This document shows, piece by piece, positions 32,888 to 46,255 of a stretch of DNA of 64,000 nucleotides; the stretch's first letter is position 1; each line of letters opens with the position of its first letter. The notes under the pieces are model-generated. The model had not been told where the DNA came from, did no database searches, and was given only the letters and a program-made list of their open reading frames with translations. The position numbers and the translations under genes are program-made. The DNA is taken from NCBI GenBank assembly GCA_963693085.1, contig OY856412.1, forward strand, positions 345,584,457 to 345,648,456, in the 5' to 3' direction. Source of the stretch: Alisma plantago-aquatica (Eukaryota > Streptophyta > Magnoliopsida > Alismatales > Alismataceae).

Positions 32888-35800
32888 TGTAACATCCTAT
32901 TAATATTAATCCTATCAATGACCATTAATCAGAAACCATAATTTGCAAATTTATGATTTTATCTAACAAATAGAATGTAATGTGACCTCTTAGTCCCAAA
33001 TATATAAAATATTCTCATAACCTCAAATTTTGGTTCAACCAAGTCACCAAGAAATAGATAATTCCATTAGTCTCACCTTTAGTTAATATATGCATTAAGA
33101 TAATGACCTATATGAGTTTGATGAACAAAAGTTAATGAAAACCTAAATCTAATTGGATAGGGAGATTCTAGAGTTCTATTTATCTTGTGGTTCAAATTTG
33201 GAGTCAATAGGGCTTCATTTGACCCTTCAAAACAATAGAAGGAGTTTGTATATGGTTTAATTGAGAAATCAATCAAATATTTGATTTATATCTTTTTTAA
33301 CCCTAAGTTCCTTTTTTTGTATATATCACAGTCCTTTAGTCCATTTCGGGTCAAACTGGGATGCAGACTCGTTCGTGTGTGGGGAGGTTGTCTCCCACAC
33401 TTAAGTCTGACGTGCTCTAGACTCTACAGTGTCTCGTATCTTCACCCTATTTGATCTCCATCCCCAATGATTCCTTGTTAGATTAGACCTCTCCCTCACT
33501 GTCCCCTCCTTGTTCGAAACCAAATCATCCCTAGTTTGTGGAACGTTCATACCCTACATCTCTTGGACTCCTAGAGCCGCAAGAGCCTTCTCCTATTTTG
33601 ACCTCCGGGTGAGACCCAATCTTCCCCTAGTCTCAACCTATAAAAGTAATCCTCTAAAAATGATGAGGGAGGACTCCAAAACCGACAAGCATCACTAAAA
33701 CCCCTCTTCTATCCCCTACCTTCAAACCTATGAGTGACGTGTACCGTATTCAGAGCTGACTCTCCGACACAACTTCTCCGACTGGAGAAATGCTAGTAAA
33801 TGTCACCCTTTGGTTACTGAGGTTCCCTTGAAGCTTATTTTGTGCTCAATTTCATCAGTTGCATAGGTATCCTCATGTTCCCCTTTCATGGTCCCTTCTT
33901 TTGGTTTTCTTTTCCAAAGCGGATTACCACTCAAGCGCCTCTATTTTCATTTCTCCTTGGCTCCTACACCTTCATTGAGGTATTGTGAGCGTGCCCGAAT
34001 GACTAGTTAACCTCTAGTGTTCATCTCTGATGTGTCCTGTAGGACCACTTCCTCCTGCTCCTTGGCCAATTTAGGTCTTTCTCGCTTGATGGTCATCCCT
34101 AGCCCCAATCCAGGGGTCATTGTCACCGATGAGTCATGAAGAAGATGACGTCGATGTCTCCGAATACTATCAATGGACCCTCATCACTGTTTTCCCAAAT
34201 CCTTGAGCTTGAACATTTTGTTGATTCATCACTAGTTTAGGAGGTATACAAACTAGGTGATGAAGTATGGTGAATTTCCATTGTTGTCTTGTGTTTTGTG
34301 CATCTTTTTCTATGAGCCTAGGGGTGTTCTCGGTAGTTTCAACTCTCTTTTTGTTGTTGACTGTGCATCTCATGCTTAGAGTAGTTGGGCCACTTTCCTC
34401 ACTATGGTTGTTCCACAACATCGTCACCCCAGCTCCAGTGGGGGCTCTCTTGGGCATAAAAGGATACACATGGCATTTCCTTGAATTCTGATTGGTTAAT
34501 TTTTGTAAATTCATAGTAAGCCATAGGATGATAAGAAAAATACCCAAAAATAGTCGTTGGAGATATGTTTCAATAAGGAAAATGATTTTAGGTTTTCAAA
34601 CCCTAATTCAGTCATCTCTGATCCTGTTTCACTAAAGTACCCAAATTAGGGTTTAGGATATACTTAAGGTGATAATAAATATAAACCATGTTAATTTTAG
34701 GAACATAGGATTCGATCAGGATCAAGGATACTAAGTTAGGATCTACCTTGCTCCAAGTAAGTGGGTCATGCCATTATCCATATATATCTTGGATGAATTG
34801 CATGTTAAGTAAGATTTAAGATTATGCTTTAAATTCTAAGTTAATGAATGACATTAAGATAATGATTATGATTCAAATTTTATTGATTTATTATTAATTG
34901 ATATAATCATAAAGTCTTATGCTTATCATTGATGCTCATAAGTCTAATGCTAAGCTTAAGTAATGATTAAGAAATTGAAGAAAGACTTACATAAATCATG
35001 TTATGTTAATGTCAATATTAGGAGGTAGAAATCCCATAATGATTAAGATAATACACTTAAGTTGTGAATTGTTCCTCTTTATGTTGTTTTGTCTTTATGG
35101 CATTGATGAGAACTTTGGTGCAACTAAGATGAGCCTTAACTAGCCTGATAAGCACTTTGGTGCAATTATTGGACGAGGACAATTTACTTTGATGGCAAGA
35201 TAAGAACAATAATGTTAATGATTATGTTAAGAGAATTATGTAACTTATTACATGTTTCTCACAATGATGGACCTTTATGGTCATTATCGGTTTCCTAGCA
35301 ATGATGGGCTTTCTGAGCATGATGTGCCCCATGTGGGAAGTGATGGAGAGAATGCATATAGTAAGGTTTCTTAATTCATTGATGTACTAAAATCTAAAGT
35401 GTAATGAGAATTCATAATGTTAAATCATGTCAAGTTTAATTCAGTCCAAGTATATGCTTATTTTTAGTTCTTATAACATGCATAGTGTTTCTTACTTATG
35501 TTGTTTCTTTCTTTCACATGGTCGTGGGATGATATGTCCCTAGATCATGGAGAAAGAGGGTATTGAAGCGAGCCTTCAAGTGTAGATAATCAAGGAGACT
35601 TTATCTTGGTGGGGTGCCATCTACCACTCCATAGATTATCTTTTTTAGTTTCAGTTCATGCTTTAGATTTGCTTAGCCTGCATGTATTAGGTTTTGAAAT
35701 AAGATGAGATAGTTTATGGTATTTCCATGTTAATGAACAATGTATGAATCTCTATTTTGATTTAATGCATGGTGTTTCATTTATCTTGTTGCAATGTATA

Positions 35801-35897
35801 TCATGTTTTGTAATGTTGCTCCAAGTCGAGTAACCCATGTTATGGACAACATAGGGTTTGCTTCCATTGTCATGTATGTGCTTGGAGAGATATTACA
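32888..35897 (+). repeat. 3' LTR of gag-only element
   Basis: Begins TGTAACATCCTATT and ends GAGATATTACA. Collinear with 28668-31670 with many substitutions and small indels. It contains the same less AT-rich block at about 33320-34480 and a homologous antisense open frame at 34170-34547. Confidence 0.92.
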
Positions 35898-36113
35898 AAT
35901 AGTTTCTTATCTGGGGTAAAGTTTCTCAAATCCAATATTTTTCAAGGTACGTGAAATTTTTTCAAAAAAATATAATGTTTTAGGCTTAGTTGTGGTAGAA
36001 TTTGTAAATTATATTTTATTGTTTGCAAAACCATATGATCCTATTTTGGTTATTGGTTGTAGCTTCATGGAATTCCTTAATTGGGGGTTGCTGACGGATG
36101 GGGTCATTAAAAT

Positions 36114-36125
36114 TGGTATCAGAGC
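36114..36125 (+). other. Primer binding site of element D
   Basis: TGGTATCAGAGC preceded by GGGGTCATTAAAAT; the CA at 36105-36106 may be the LTR end. Confidence 0.75.
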
Positions 36126-36511
36126 CTAGTTTTCCATTTAATCTATAATAATTACTACGTTTTACAAATTCTTTAGAACCCAAGGGAGTTATGAGAGAAT
36201 TTTTCAAAGATGGAGGTGTCTAGAAAAGGATCACAATTTGGGGCTAGCAATATTTTCCACTGCCCCGCTAGTCTATGAGGACTCCCAAATTCTATGTGAC
36301 TATCATTCCAAAATCATAGGATTTGACTCAAAATAAGATACCTCTAGGTCACCTCTCATATGTATTTACCCCATATCTACCTCATTCACTGAATATGTCT
36401 AAGAGATTAGGGTTTTCTCTCTCTCCACCACCCTCTTGAGTTTTGGGGTTAAGAGTGATAAGTATCAAGGAATCCTCCACCAAATAATAAAAAGCATGTA
36501 AGAAAGATGCC

Positions 36512-36745
36512 ATGGACATAAGTTTTGATAATTGGAAACATAGACTGAGATTAGTTACACGCTTAGGTTGCATGACCTATGTTGTTGTGACCTTGGATAC
36601 CCCTCAAGAGAATGTTAGGGTTAAACCATCTCGTAGTATGAGTAGGAGAGGGATAGCCTTAGAGGAAGAAGCCTCCATGAAGAGGAAGAGACCACATGCA
36701 TCCTCTGAGGACGTTGCTCAACCCTATATCGTAAGCAGTGGATAG
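36512..36745 (+). pseudogene. Short open frame in gag position of element D, unrecognised
   Basis: 77 codons starting MDISFDNWKHRLRL, about 390 bp after the PBS, with a basic stretch (MKRKRPHASSED). The downstream frame reads on as RKRRHDEFDAFVVRACEYVG after a TAG. Position and basic character fit a gag remnant, but I see no diagnostic motif. The rest of 36750-39740 shows no domain I can name. Confidence 0.25.
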
Positions 36746-39744
36746 AGAAAGAGAAGACACGATGAGTTTGATGCCTTTGTTGTTCGTGCATGTGAGTATG
36801 TGGGTTTGACATGCATGCCATATGTAAAGGTTTTTAGTACACATCAGAAGCATGAACTATGTGTGGTTGTTTAGTCCCTAGTTCCTTGTAGTAACCCGAC
36901 CTTGGGTGGGTCATGCATGTTAAGGGTGAGGGATGGCTCCCCCATGGAGAAGATGACCATATAGGAACCCTAATGGGCATATACGAATAGAAAAGAGGGA
37001 TGTATTTACATAGAAGTGAGTGGTTGTAAGGCTTGCAGTAGGTTTTAGACCTAAGCCAGAAGGGTTATGCCTGATAGGTTATGAGATAGGGATGCAAAGC
37101 TTTGGATGATCTTGTTCGGACATTAGCTTTGATGGTACATTTCACCCAGGTCGGGATAGACGTGTACCCTTAAGAACTTGACCCATCTTCTATGATAAAA
37201 CCCCCTATGGTAGGACCAGTTTTAAGGTTAGATCTAGAGAGAGGACGATACCCTGATGAAGAAGGTTGGAGACCTAGACTCTGAGATATGTGGAATTATG
37301 ATAAGGTTTACTATGACATGGCTTGGAATAGATGACCCTGAGTAGATGTATGTGGTTGCCTCATTTACAATCCTCAGAGACTTGTTGTACCTCATATGCC
37401 TTTAGAGGAACCAAACCCTAGAATAGAGAAGGAGGTTCCTAGTACAGGTATATAGATGATATAAGTGCCGAACTTTTAGGTATAGGAAGGAGACTTCCAA
37501 AGACCCTAAAGAGGTATGATATGGTAACATGTGGTGAGGCCTCGTACCCAGTTGGTTGTCCTTGTGTAGGACTCTAAGGGTTGTTCACGTGGAAGAGTGT
37601 TAGTAAGTATATGCCATATATTTTATAAGTCTAGACCATGTTTGAGCAACTGATAGTTGATGGATATGGGGTGATCCTGAGGTTCCTAGACCAAAGAGAG
37701 GAAGTAGTAGTACCTGGTGCACCTTATGCTCACAAGGTTGATTGAGTTCATAGGATTTAAGCATGGCACCCCTTCCCATGTTTTAGAACAAAAGGAAACC
37801 TCACTTAAATGGAGATATATGTTTGACAAACCACTCGCATAGGTTGGTGATACATGCATGCATGATATTAGTCCAAACATAAGGAATAATGAACAAGTAT
37901 GACATACCAAGAAACTTAGAATGGTTTAGTAGAATGTCTTTTTGCTAGATGTGTGCATAGATTTCATGATAGGATCTATGCATATACATGATGATACAAG
38001 ATTGGGATGCAAGGACTTTTTGTGACTTCTATAGTGTTAGTTTTCTCCTATTATGGAAAGGATTCTTCATGTAGGAGTGAGTTCCAACTCTAGTTTAAGT
38101 TGGAGGTAGCCTTACAAGTCACCTATAACGACTTGGTGAGCTATGTGTAAGAGCACATAGTATGATCATGAATTTATAGACCCATGTGTAACAAATCCTA
38201 AGGGGCATGAGGATATGTTGCCATAGAGGTAACCTATATGGAGCCAGAATGAGTTAGGTAGGTCTTCATGATTCTTATGAAGGGATACAAGGTTAACCAT
38301 GCATGCCCAAAGAGTTGATAGAGTTTTGAGTGAGGATTCAAGGATGAGATGTGCTTTAGTACCAACAATGGAGATATAATCTATGATGGAATCCTAAGTC
38401 AATACTAAGGTCAAGGAGGTATAAGACTGATGGAAGTAGGAGTTGCTTATTCCCTGGATGCACAAGAACATAGGGTCACGAGATAATAGCTACCTTTGTC
38501 TGATGACCATGGGTTAGGAGGTTGGCAACCTTCATGAATGCATGGGGATTAATGGGTAAATCTGAGAGGCACTCCCTAGATGCATAAGGGAAAGATCACC
38601 CCAAAAGTACTAACACTGTAGAGACTTTGGGGTAATGACTAAGTATTCTACATAGGTGTGATGTTAAGACCCAAAAGTGATGGGGAACGGTCTTCCCATG
38701 GATGTAAGCATAGATTGAGATGTTCATGGCGTGGAGTCATGAGAAGTATGTTTCAACTTAGACTAGAAAGTATAATGGTGATGTGTGATGCACAATCTCT
38801 ATTCCTGGAATGGGATGAACTCTATATTTGGAATCCAACCAAATGCTTATTTCATCTTGTTATGGGTGGGAGAGATAGGACAAAACACATGTCATATACT
38901 AAAGATAAAGGTGATATGAGTTGAAACCCTTCTATGGTTATTGAGGATGGAAGAAGTACCACACCCTTTTGGAAGTATCTTGGGTAGATGGTATGAAAGT
39001 ATAAATGAATTAAGTTAATCATCACATGAGGACAAATTTTTTAAGAGTAGTTTGAATTTTATTAGTTAGAGATTGGGTTTGATAACAGAGATGATGGGTG
39101 GGAGAGCTTGAGGTTTTCTTGACTCAGATAGACCTAAACTAGAGACACGAATGATGAGTGTAGTGTATGAAGATTTATGTCTTCTCCATCTCCTAGTACA
39201 TAAGGAAGCTAAGGTGGTAATAGAATGTTCTCAGCTGATAATATCTCAGGTATGTAGTTGTCTTGTCTAGTCAGTGGAGAGAGAGAGCTGAAAAAGGTTG
39301 CTAAGTTGACCATGTGACCTTTAGAAGACTAAACATGTGTGGCTAACATCCTGATACAACCAGACTTGTTGGTCAACTGGGCGGTCACCCAGTTATCCAG
39401 TCTACAACTTCATGAGATAACATGATTGATATAAGAACCTCATATACGTCTCTAAGGAAAAGTAGGCGGTGAAACCCACTATAAGAGTGTTTTAGGGTTT
39501 CTGTGGATTCACCCTAGAAGAATTATGCTGGGAAAGAAGCCCATAATTCTAAATACATTAAACACCCTCATACTGACAACATGGTTAAGGTTTGCAGTAA
39601 TACCATGACAGTCTAGAATGAAGAAGGATATAGAGGTGCATGTGACCAGTTGATATACATGCCAGAGGGTGAAGGTCGAACACTGATAAACCAGTGGATT
39701 GCTACACATAATGAAGAGTCCCTGAGAGGAAATAGGAGGAAATC

Positions 39745-40278
39745 AACATGAACATTATGGTGGGTCTCCCTTGGACCAAGAGAGGTCATAATGCAATACG
39801 GGTTATGGTAGATCGCCTTACCAAGTCAACACATTTCCTTGCCTGAGAGAGTACAATCATTGTGACAAATCTTGTTGAGCTATAGGGATTGAAGAGATAG
39901 TTCAACTAAACAGTGATACAAGTTTGAATATCTTGAGCATGACCACAAGTTTACTTCCTTGTTGTCGAAGTAGGTATAAGAAGAACTCGATGCTAGATTG
40001 AAGTTTAGTACAAAACGTTTACCCCCGACTGATGGACATTCAAGAGAGTATGATCTAGACGTTATCGGGTCTGATGAGAGCATATGTGCCCATTCAGGGT
40101 GATTCATCAGAGCAATTCCTGCCCCTAGCATAGTATGCTTGATATGACAGGAACCAAAGCCTATATTGGGATGTATGAAGCTCTATAAGGGTGGCCATGT
40201 TGGACACCGCTTCATTAGGATGAGGTCAGTGGGAGGACCTTATATGAAGGTTAGAGAATCCACAGTGTATATAGATGA
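39745..40278 (+). pseudogene. Integrase fossil of element D
   Basis: Broken translation gives MVGLPWTKRGHNAIRVMVDRL then TKSTHFLA (about 39757-39843). After several stops come LKFSTKRLPPTDGHSRE (about 39998-40050) and WDEVG-like remnants near 40200. These correspond to the integrase core of gypsy elements (VGLPRT...VDRLTKSAHF, FHPQTDGQSERT). Many stops and indels interrupt it. At 40279 an LTR begins where roughly a hundred more codons would be expected. Confidence 0.8.
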
Positions 40279-41159
40279 TGTAACATCCCTGACTTGGGTT
40301 ATGTGTTAACCCTAGATGATTTGCCTAATAAGGTTGAGTAGATGCTTAATCTTATCTTGTGAAAAGTAATTAGGGCTCATGAGGAACATATGTTTCAATT
40401 TTGGTACTGTTTGAACAATGTTGAAACATTGTGTTGTTAATTTCGGACTAAAGTGCAAATTTCCCAAGTTGAGGGGTTAACATGCAAATTGCACATGATA
40501 AAATGTTCCTCTGTTGTTGAGACAACATAAGAATGAATATGACGTAGTGGTATGGTTTCCACAAGCTTGGGCACCAAGATAAAGCTTGTAGAGCAATCCT
40601 TGTGCATTAAAACCTAGTTTTGGTGTAATGTGCAATTTACCCAAAACCTAGGGTGAAATATGTAATTTACCACTTCAATAAGGTCCCTAAAGTTTCTTGG
40701 CATCATGTTGAGGCAAGAAAATGAGATGGGGCCTCATTTGAATTATGTTGGAGGAGAGAGAATCTTGATATTAAAATAATCAAGATTTAAGCCTAAGTGA
40801 AACCTTAATTCAATTTAGTGCAAAAATAAATATATTAATTGAAGGGCTTTCAATCAAAATTAAAATGGTCGAATTCAGATGAGTGTGGAAGTCCTTGAGC
40901 TTTGGAAGGACCGAAAATATCCTAAGGAGGTGAAATTCCACTCACCTTATTATAAGGAAAATAATTTCCACTCAAAAATATATATTAATATTATAAGGGA
41001 TTAAGGTGCTTAATTTCTTTTCCCTTAATCCATGGATAATGGAAGGGAGCTCGGTGGGATTGAGTTGCATTTGCATGCATGAAAACCAAGGAGGAAGTGG
41101 TGGCAACATTTTTGGAAGTAATTGATATTTATAAAGCAATTTTCTCTTTCATCAATTTT

Positions 41160-41168
41160 CTTATAAAA
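41160..41168 (+). promoter_or_regulatory. Candidate TATA box of LTR E1
   Basis: CTTATAAAAG about 880 bp into the LTR, also present at about 60247 in the duplicated copy. Assigned by motif only. Confidence 0.35.
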
Positions 41169-41569
41169 GAGCCTTTTCCAACCCACCTACGATCTTTTTG
41201 GATTCCTTTCTTCTCCTTGCTGGAAAAATTGACCAAGAGAGCTAAGAACAGTGGGAAAGACGCCCCAACCTATTGTCGATCCTTTCACTCCAAAAGCTTG
41301 AGAAATGACCTTGGGAGGTTGCTAGAGCTTCAACCACCATTAGAACCGTGGAGCTTGGAGCTGGAGATCAGATTTTGAGGCAGGTTTTATAACTTGAACC
41401 CTTAATATTATTATTGCAATCCATTCTTCAATAATTGTTGAATATTTTCTTCTATTTGTTACTCTTGTGATTCATTGCTGAAATTCCCATGAAAAATGGT
41501 TGTTGTTCTTGGATGCACGAAGGAAGAAGATGATGACATCATCTTAGATGCTTATCTAAAGAAAATCTC

Positions 41570-42720
41570 AGTCTAAACGGTTTCCATCAGTTGCTCAAAT
41601 GGTTTCCCAAACCGTTTGGACGCAAATAGTTTCAAACCATTTGAGAGGAAACGATTTCACCGAATCGCATGAGGGCAAACAGTTTCAAACCGTTTGGAGG
41701 TGTTGACCAGGGTTGACCATTTGTAGATGTGTTGAAAAATATGTTGGTTAATGACCCACTAATTATAATTGATTAGTTTCAATTGGTTCATGAGATGAAG
41801 TACAATCAATCACCAAACCCTAATCGGGTTAAGTGCTGATTTCTAATTTGATTAAGTTCGAACATTGGGTTGATTGACCCAAACAGTTTCAAAACAGTTT
41901 GGGAATCACCCAAATTGTCTCAATACCGTTTGGTGGTCACCCAAGACCGTTTGGAGGTCTAGGGTTGAGTATGGTTGAGTAATTGAAGAGTTCGAGATAT
42001 CAAATTGAATTGCAATCAATTGCTGATTTGATAATCAATCCAATGATCAAAACCCTAATTGGATGTTATGAGTTTTGATGATGAGATGGGCAAACGGTCT
42101 CAACACCATTTGGAGATCATCCAAACGATCTCAAAACCGTTTGGGGGTCATTCAAGATCGTTTGAGGTCAGCTCATATCATATAATGATGATAGTTCATT
42201 GATTTCAATTGAATTGGTTCCACAATGTTAACCATTGATGGTTCCTTAGTTTCAAAACCCTAAGTGATGGTTTGTTGATTATCAAACCTAGTTCAATTGG
42301 GTTCAAAACCCTAAATTGAAGATCTAATTATATGGTGATTCAGTGGTTCAATTGATGAATACTTTAGTGGTTCAATTGATAGTTGGTTCATGGATTGGAA
42401 CCTTGAATCGATTAAGTGTTGATGTCCCTTTTTGGTCCATTCGGATTTGAGAGGTTTGGACCAAACAATCTTAAAACCATTTGAGTCCAAATGGTCTCAA
42501 GACTATTTGAGACCAAACGGTCTCAAACCGTTTGGAGCCTCAAATTCATTCGGTTTCAAGATGTGTTGTCTAAATGGTTTCAAGAACTAACTTTGTGAGA
42601 TAGTTTCAAACCGTTTGAACTTAATTGGTCAAGATCGTTTGAGGTCTAAGTGACCAAGACCGTTTGAGGTCTAAGTGACTAAGAACTTTTGAAGTTCAAA
42701 TTTTTTAAACCATTTGAACA
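41570..42720. repeat. AAACGGT palindrome cluster in LTR E1
   Basis: Many copies of AAACGGTTT/AAACCGTTTG and CAAACGGTC/GACCGTTTG half sites, as in the gypsy LTR at 8815-9990. Duplicate copies are at 60655-61805 (plus) and, inverted, at 56205-57335. Confidence 0.88.
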
Positions 42721-42779
42721 TCTAATATGATCAAAGGTCAGTTAGATAATTGATTATTAATGATGTAAACCAAAGATGA

Positions 42780-43325
42780 TTATGAAGGTTAACCCTAATT
42801 ATGTGTACATAAGTGAAGAGTTAACCTAGATCAATCTTGGAGTAATTAAAATCTTAGAGAGGATGATAGGGAGAGATAATGAGAGAGATGATTGTTTATA
42901 TAATAAGCCCTAATTCTCTCATTATGAAACAATGTGTAGTCAGGGTTTGATCCATAATATGAGATCATGAAATCCTCATTGAAAAGATTGATGTACCTTG
43001 AACCTATTTTAGAGCAAGGTTATTTGAAACCCTAATTTAGGGCAAAGCTTGGTGAAATCATAATCTAGGGTTGTGATGTAACTCTAACTTAGTGTAACAA
43101 AGTAAGAAACCCTAATTTAATGGGAAATGTACATGCTAACCCTAATTTGGGTATGAGGTAAGAGAAACCCTACTTGGATGTGAATGGTAAACCTTAATCC
43201 CTAAAATGAGGTAAAGATGCATGAAACCCTAATATAGGGAAGTGCTACTAATTCTTGGTGAAGTCCTATTACTGGGTGATGTGTTGTGAAATCCTAATTT
43301 CACATAATATTGTGAAACCCCAATA
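42780..43325. repeat. Telo-box-like AAACCCTAA series in LTR E1
   Basis: At least nine AACCCTAAT or one-base variants spaced by 25 to 120 bases (for example 43028, 43109, 43136, 43226). Not a head-to-tail telomeric array. Inverted in E2 at 55500-55930 and repeated at 61870-62410. Confidence 0.75.
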
Positions 43326-43993
43326 TAGAAGGATGTTATGTGAAACTTTAATGATGAGTGAGCCTAGGTGAAATCCATATGTATATGAGATGCTAAGTGA
43401 ACCTCAAATTATGGTTGTGGAAATCCTATTCCTATTAATGGAATAGTGATTCATGTATTGACAAATGTAATACCTAGAGGGGTTGATAGTTGATATCCTT
43501 ACATTAATAGTTCCTGCCTCAAGGGTGAGTCCATATTATTGGTAATGGTTGTATTTTCTAAATAGAAGAACTCTGACCAATACTTTGCATGATGAATGTG
43601 ATAATCTAGTGCATAAAGTATTAGGATGGGGAATACTCTAATACAAGATAAGTGGATGAACTCAAGTAAGATGAAGGTGTTGAAGGAAGTGATACATTAA
43701 GATATAATAGATATCACATCCAACAGCCCAATTCTAATATACCTTGATATGTTATAAGTCCATTATAATTGGAATGGATGAAACATGAAATGTGTCATGT
43801 CAATTGTTACATTGAGATGTAATGCACCTTGATGATTGTAGGCTAACATGCCTTATGAAACGGTTAATCCAAATCAATAGACTATGATACAATCATATTC
43901 TGATAAAGATGAGAGAGAAAGTCATACTTCGTGTTGATAATACATTCAATGATGCATGATGAGAATAAATAAGTATGTTTTTATACTTATGAT

Positions 43994-46240
43994 TGTTGAG
44001 TTTTAGGGGAGGCAGAGAAGCAGTGGAAACAAAAATTTTACTCCCCAAACCCGGAACAAAAGGAATCGCGTCGACATCTATATGATAGGAAATAAGGTTT
44101 GTGAATCATACCTTGTCCCGAGGCTTGCTCGGCGACAATGCCACACGGCTTGCGCGGTCTTCACCTCCGGACTTGGACGGTGTCTGTGCAGCTCCTGGTC
44201 GCACCGGGACTGAAGACTCCTCCTCCTACCGGACTGTCAGATGACAGTTGTCCTCCTGAGCGGCAGTGACCTCCCTCCTCTGAAGTAGTCCACACGGACC
44301 ACCCGGAACTCCACTCTCCTTGTCCCACAAGGAAGTGGAAGGCGTCGCACCCTCCTGTTGACGTACTAGTCGCCAACACACTCTCTTGCTGTCGACTGCA
44401 ACTGCTTTTGTCCTTCCCTTGCTGCACCTCCCTTTGCGGGAAGCACTTGCTCGGGCTCTCTCTCGGTTACCAAAACTAGAGAGAACGACAACTTTGCAGA
44501 GCAATCAACTTGCACTAAGTTGTACTTTGAGAAGCCCCCAATACCCTTATATATATAGGCGGGTCATGGGACAGGGTTCTCTGTGCCCGGCAATACGGGA
44601 CTAAAAGCAGGAGTAGAAGGGTTTGGGATTTTCCACAAAAAGCAATTGTCTCACAACCTGAACCGATCAGTTCACAAGTGAACCGGTCGGTTGGGGACCT
44701 GAACCGATCGGTTCACAACTGAACCGATCGTTTGGGACCCTTGAACCGATCGGTTCACTCATGAACCGGTCGGTTGGGGTTCCAGGTTGGTTCCCGATTG
44801 ACTTTCCTTGTTTCTTTCCCAATTGGTATCGAATACCAATATTATTCCCAATCGAATTGGGCAATTGAAACGAAAGGAAAATTCTCACCAATCCTACTTT
44901 CCCAAGTTGCTCGATTGCACCAGTTGAACCGATCGGTTCAACACTTGAACCGGTTGTTTCACCCTGTGCATGAGCCAATCGGTTCAACAATTGAACCGAC
45001 CGGTTCAGCAACCTCAGCCGACCGGTTCATCACATGAACCGATCGGTTGGGAGTGCAGATTGTGCAGAATCAGTCAAATGCGATTTCAATCAATCTGATA
45101 CTCCAATCAATGCGTTCAACACCTTGAACCATATGATATTGAGCTATCGATTAATTGAGTGTTGAATTGAACTACTAAACTCCTTTAGTAATCAATCTAA
45201 ACATTGCTTGTGGACAAAACTCCTCTTTCAGGTTGAATCCTATGTGTGTGACCCTGCAGGTCCATTTCACGTTGGCAGTGACAGTCCATAACACTTATGA
45301 CTTCACAAGCAATGAGCGGTGCCTAGTCACACATCATTGCTACCCAAGTGAAAGTAGAAAGTTGGAGAACAACTTTCATCCTACAATCCGTGAATGGTGT
45401 TACAGTGAATGTATAATTCCTTTGTCACTGATATCCAAAATGAACTCGAGGCATGGAACAGTCATCCTGTCAACGTTCATTCTTTTCCTTGATCTCAGAG
45501 TAGACCGAGTGAGATGTGTATGACATCAATATCACATATTGATTCACAGGTGCATGCACATGCCTTTCTCAATCCTACTCATCAAGTGGCCAAGGATATC
45601 AAACTCCCTTAGGAGGGACAAATCCCATATCTATCACTCACCCCTCAAAAGCCCCATGTGTCAAAGCCACCCAATCATCACCTTTATAACAACCCATGTT
45701 TCAGGATTGCGTTTGATGATGTCAAAGTGTACCCAATGACATGTGTTGAGTGCAGTGATTTCAGGTCTATGAATCACACTCACCACCATCACTGTGAGAG
45801 CTGACTGTGACTACCAAGTCATGGTTCCATGTGTCACTCTCACGGTGGGTCTGTCCGGTACCTTGTTCTCTAACAAGTACCTATGTGCTTGGTTTGATAT
45901 CACCATATCATGACTAATGAGATTCTGTCATCAACCAACACACAATCTAGTATTTAGTGTTATTGATGGGTATGGTTATTTCCACAATAACAACCGACTA
46001 GGGACTATACAAGAATGTATACTCTTAACATTCGTATGATCTCATCGTTTAGGTCCTTAACCTAAAAGCATACGTCATTGAGTAAAACAATCTTTAGACA
46101 TCTATCATGTTACACCATCATCTCAGAAACAGTTTAAACATATAGATTGGAAATTGCCTTTATTATCATTATTCAAATCAATTACAAAGTATCCCATTAC
46201 AATCATCATATGACTTGCTCTATGGGCATACATACCAACA
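43994..46240 (-). repeat. 3' LTR of copia element (2,247 bp)
   Basis: Complement begins TGTTGGTATGTATGCC at 46240 and ends CTCAACA at 43994. Holds palindromes TGAACCGATCGGTTCA (44653-45050) and a TATATATATA candidate at about 44547-44558. Antisense-looking open frames at 44161-44504 recur in the other LTR and are not supported as genes. Confidence 0.95.
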
Positions 46241-46252
46241 GACTCCCACTTG
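46241..46252 (-). other. Polypurine tract of copia element
   Basis: GCAAGTGGGAGTC on the minus strand directly before the 3' LTR start. Confidence 0.85.
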
Positions 46253-46255
46253 CAC

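Larger units (their letters stand above)
28668..35897 (+). mobile_element. Gag-only LTR retrotransposon (TR-GAG-like), complete
   Basis: 5' LTR 28668-31670 (3,003 bp), PBS 31674, internal region of 1,217 bp with only a gag remnant, a PPT-like run, and 3' LTR 32888-35897 (3,010 bp). LTRs start TGTAACATCCT and end TTACA. Flanks GATAG (28663-28667) and AATAG (35898-35902) agree at four of five bases and are the probable target-site duplication. There is no protease, RT or integrase, so it depended on another element. LTR divergence is visible throughout, so it is older than the copia element. Confidence 0.9.
35903..40278 (+). mobile_element. Eroded Ty3/gypsy element D (LTR end, PBS, fossil pol)
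   Basis: After the gag-only element, about 200 bp of LTR-like sequence leads to a PBS at 36114. More than 3.5 kb follows in which only a possible gag-position frame can be picked out, then integrase at 39745. The element is cut at 40278 by LTR E1, inside integrase. Its LTR start and its 3' end are not in view. It is the most degraded unit in the window and so probably the oldest. Confidence 0.65.

Noticed and set aside
36127..39740. Search for RT and RNase H of element D
   Set aside because: No catalytic motif could be read in any frame, so only integrase is reported.
41079..41378. 99-codon frame, repeated at 60182-60463
   Set aside because: Lies in the LTR leader; start codon not conserved between copies; no known domain. 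Similarity follows from the recent duplication.
43020..43320. Interstitial telomere
   Set aside because: AAACCCTAA motifs are spaced, not head to tail.
44161..44504. Frames of 88-92 codons found in both copia LTRs (also 51145-51488)
   Set aside because: Located just downstream of TATA in the R/U5 region; LTR identity explains conservation. A short leader peptide cannot be excluded.
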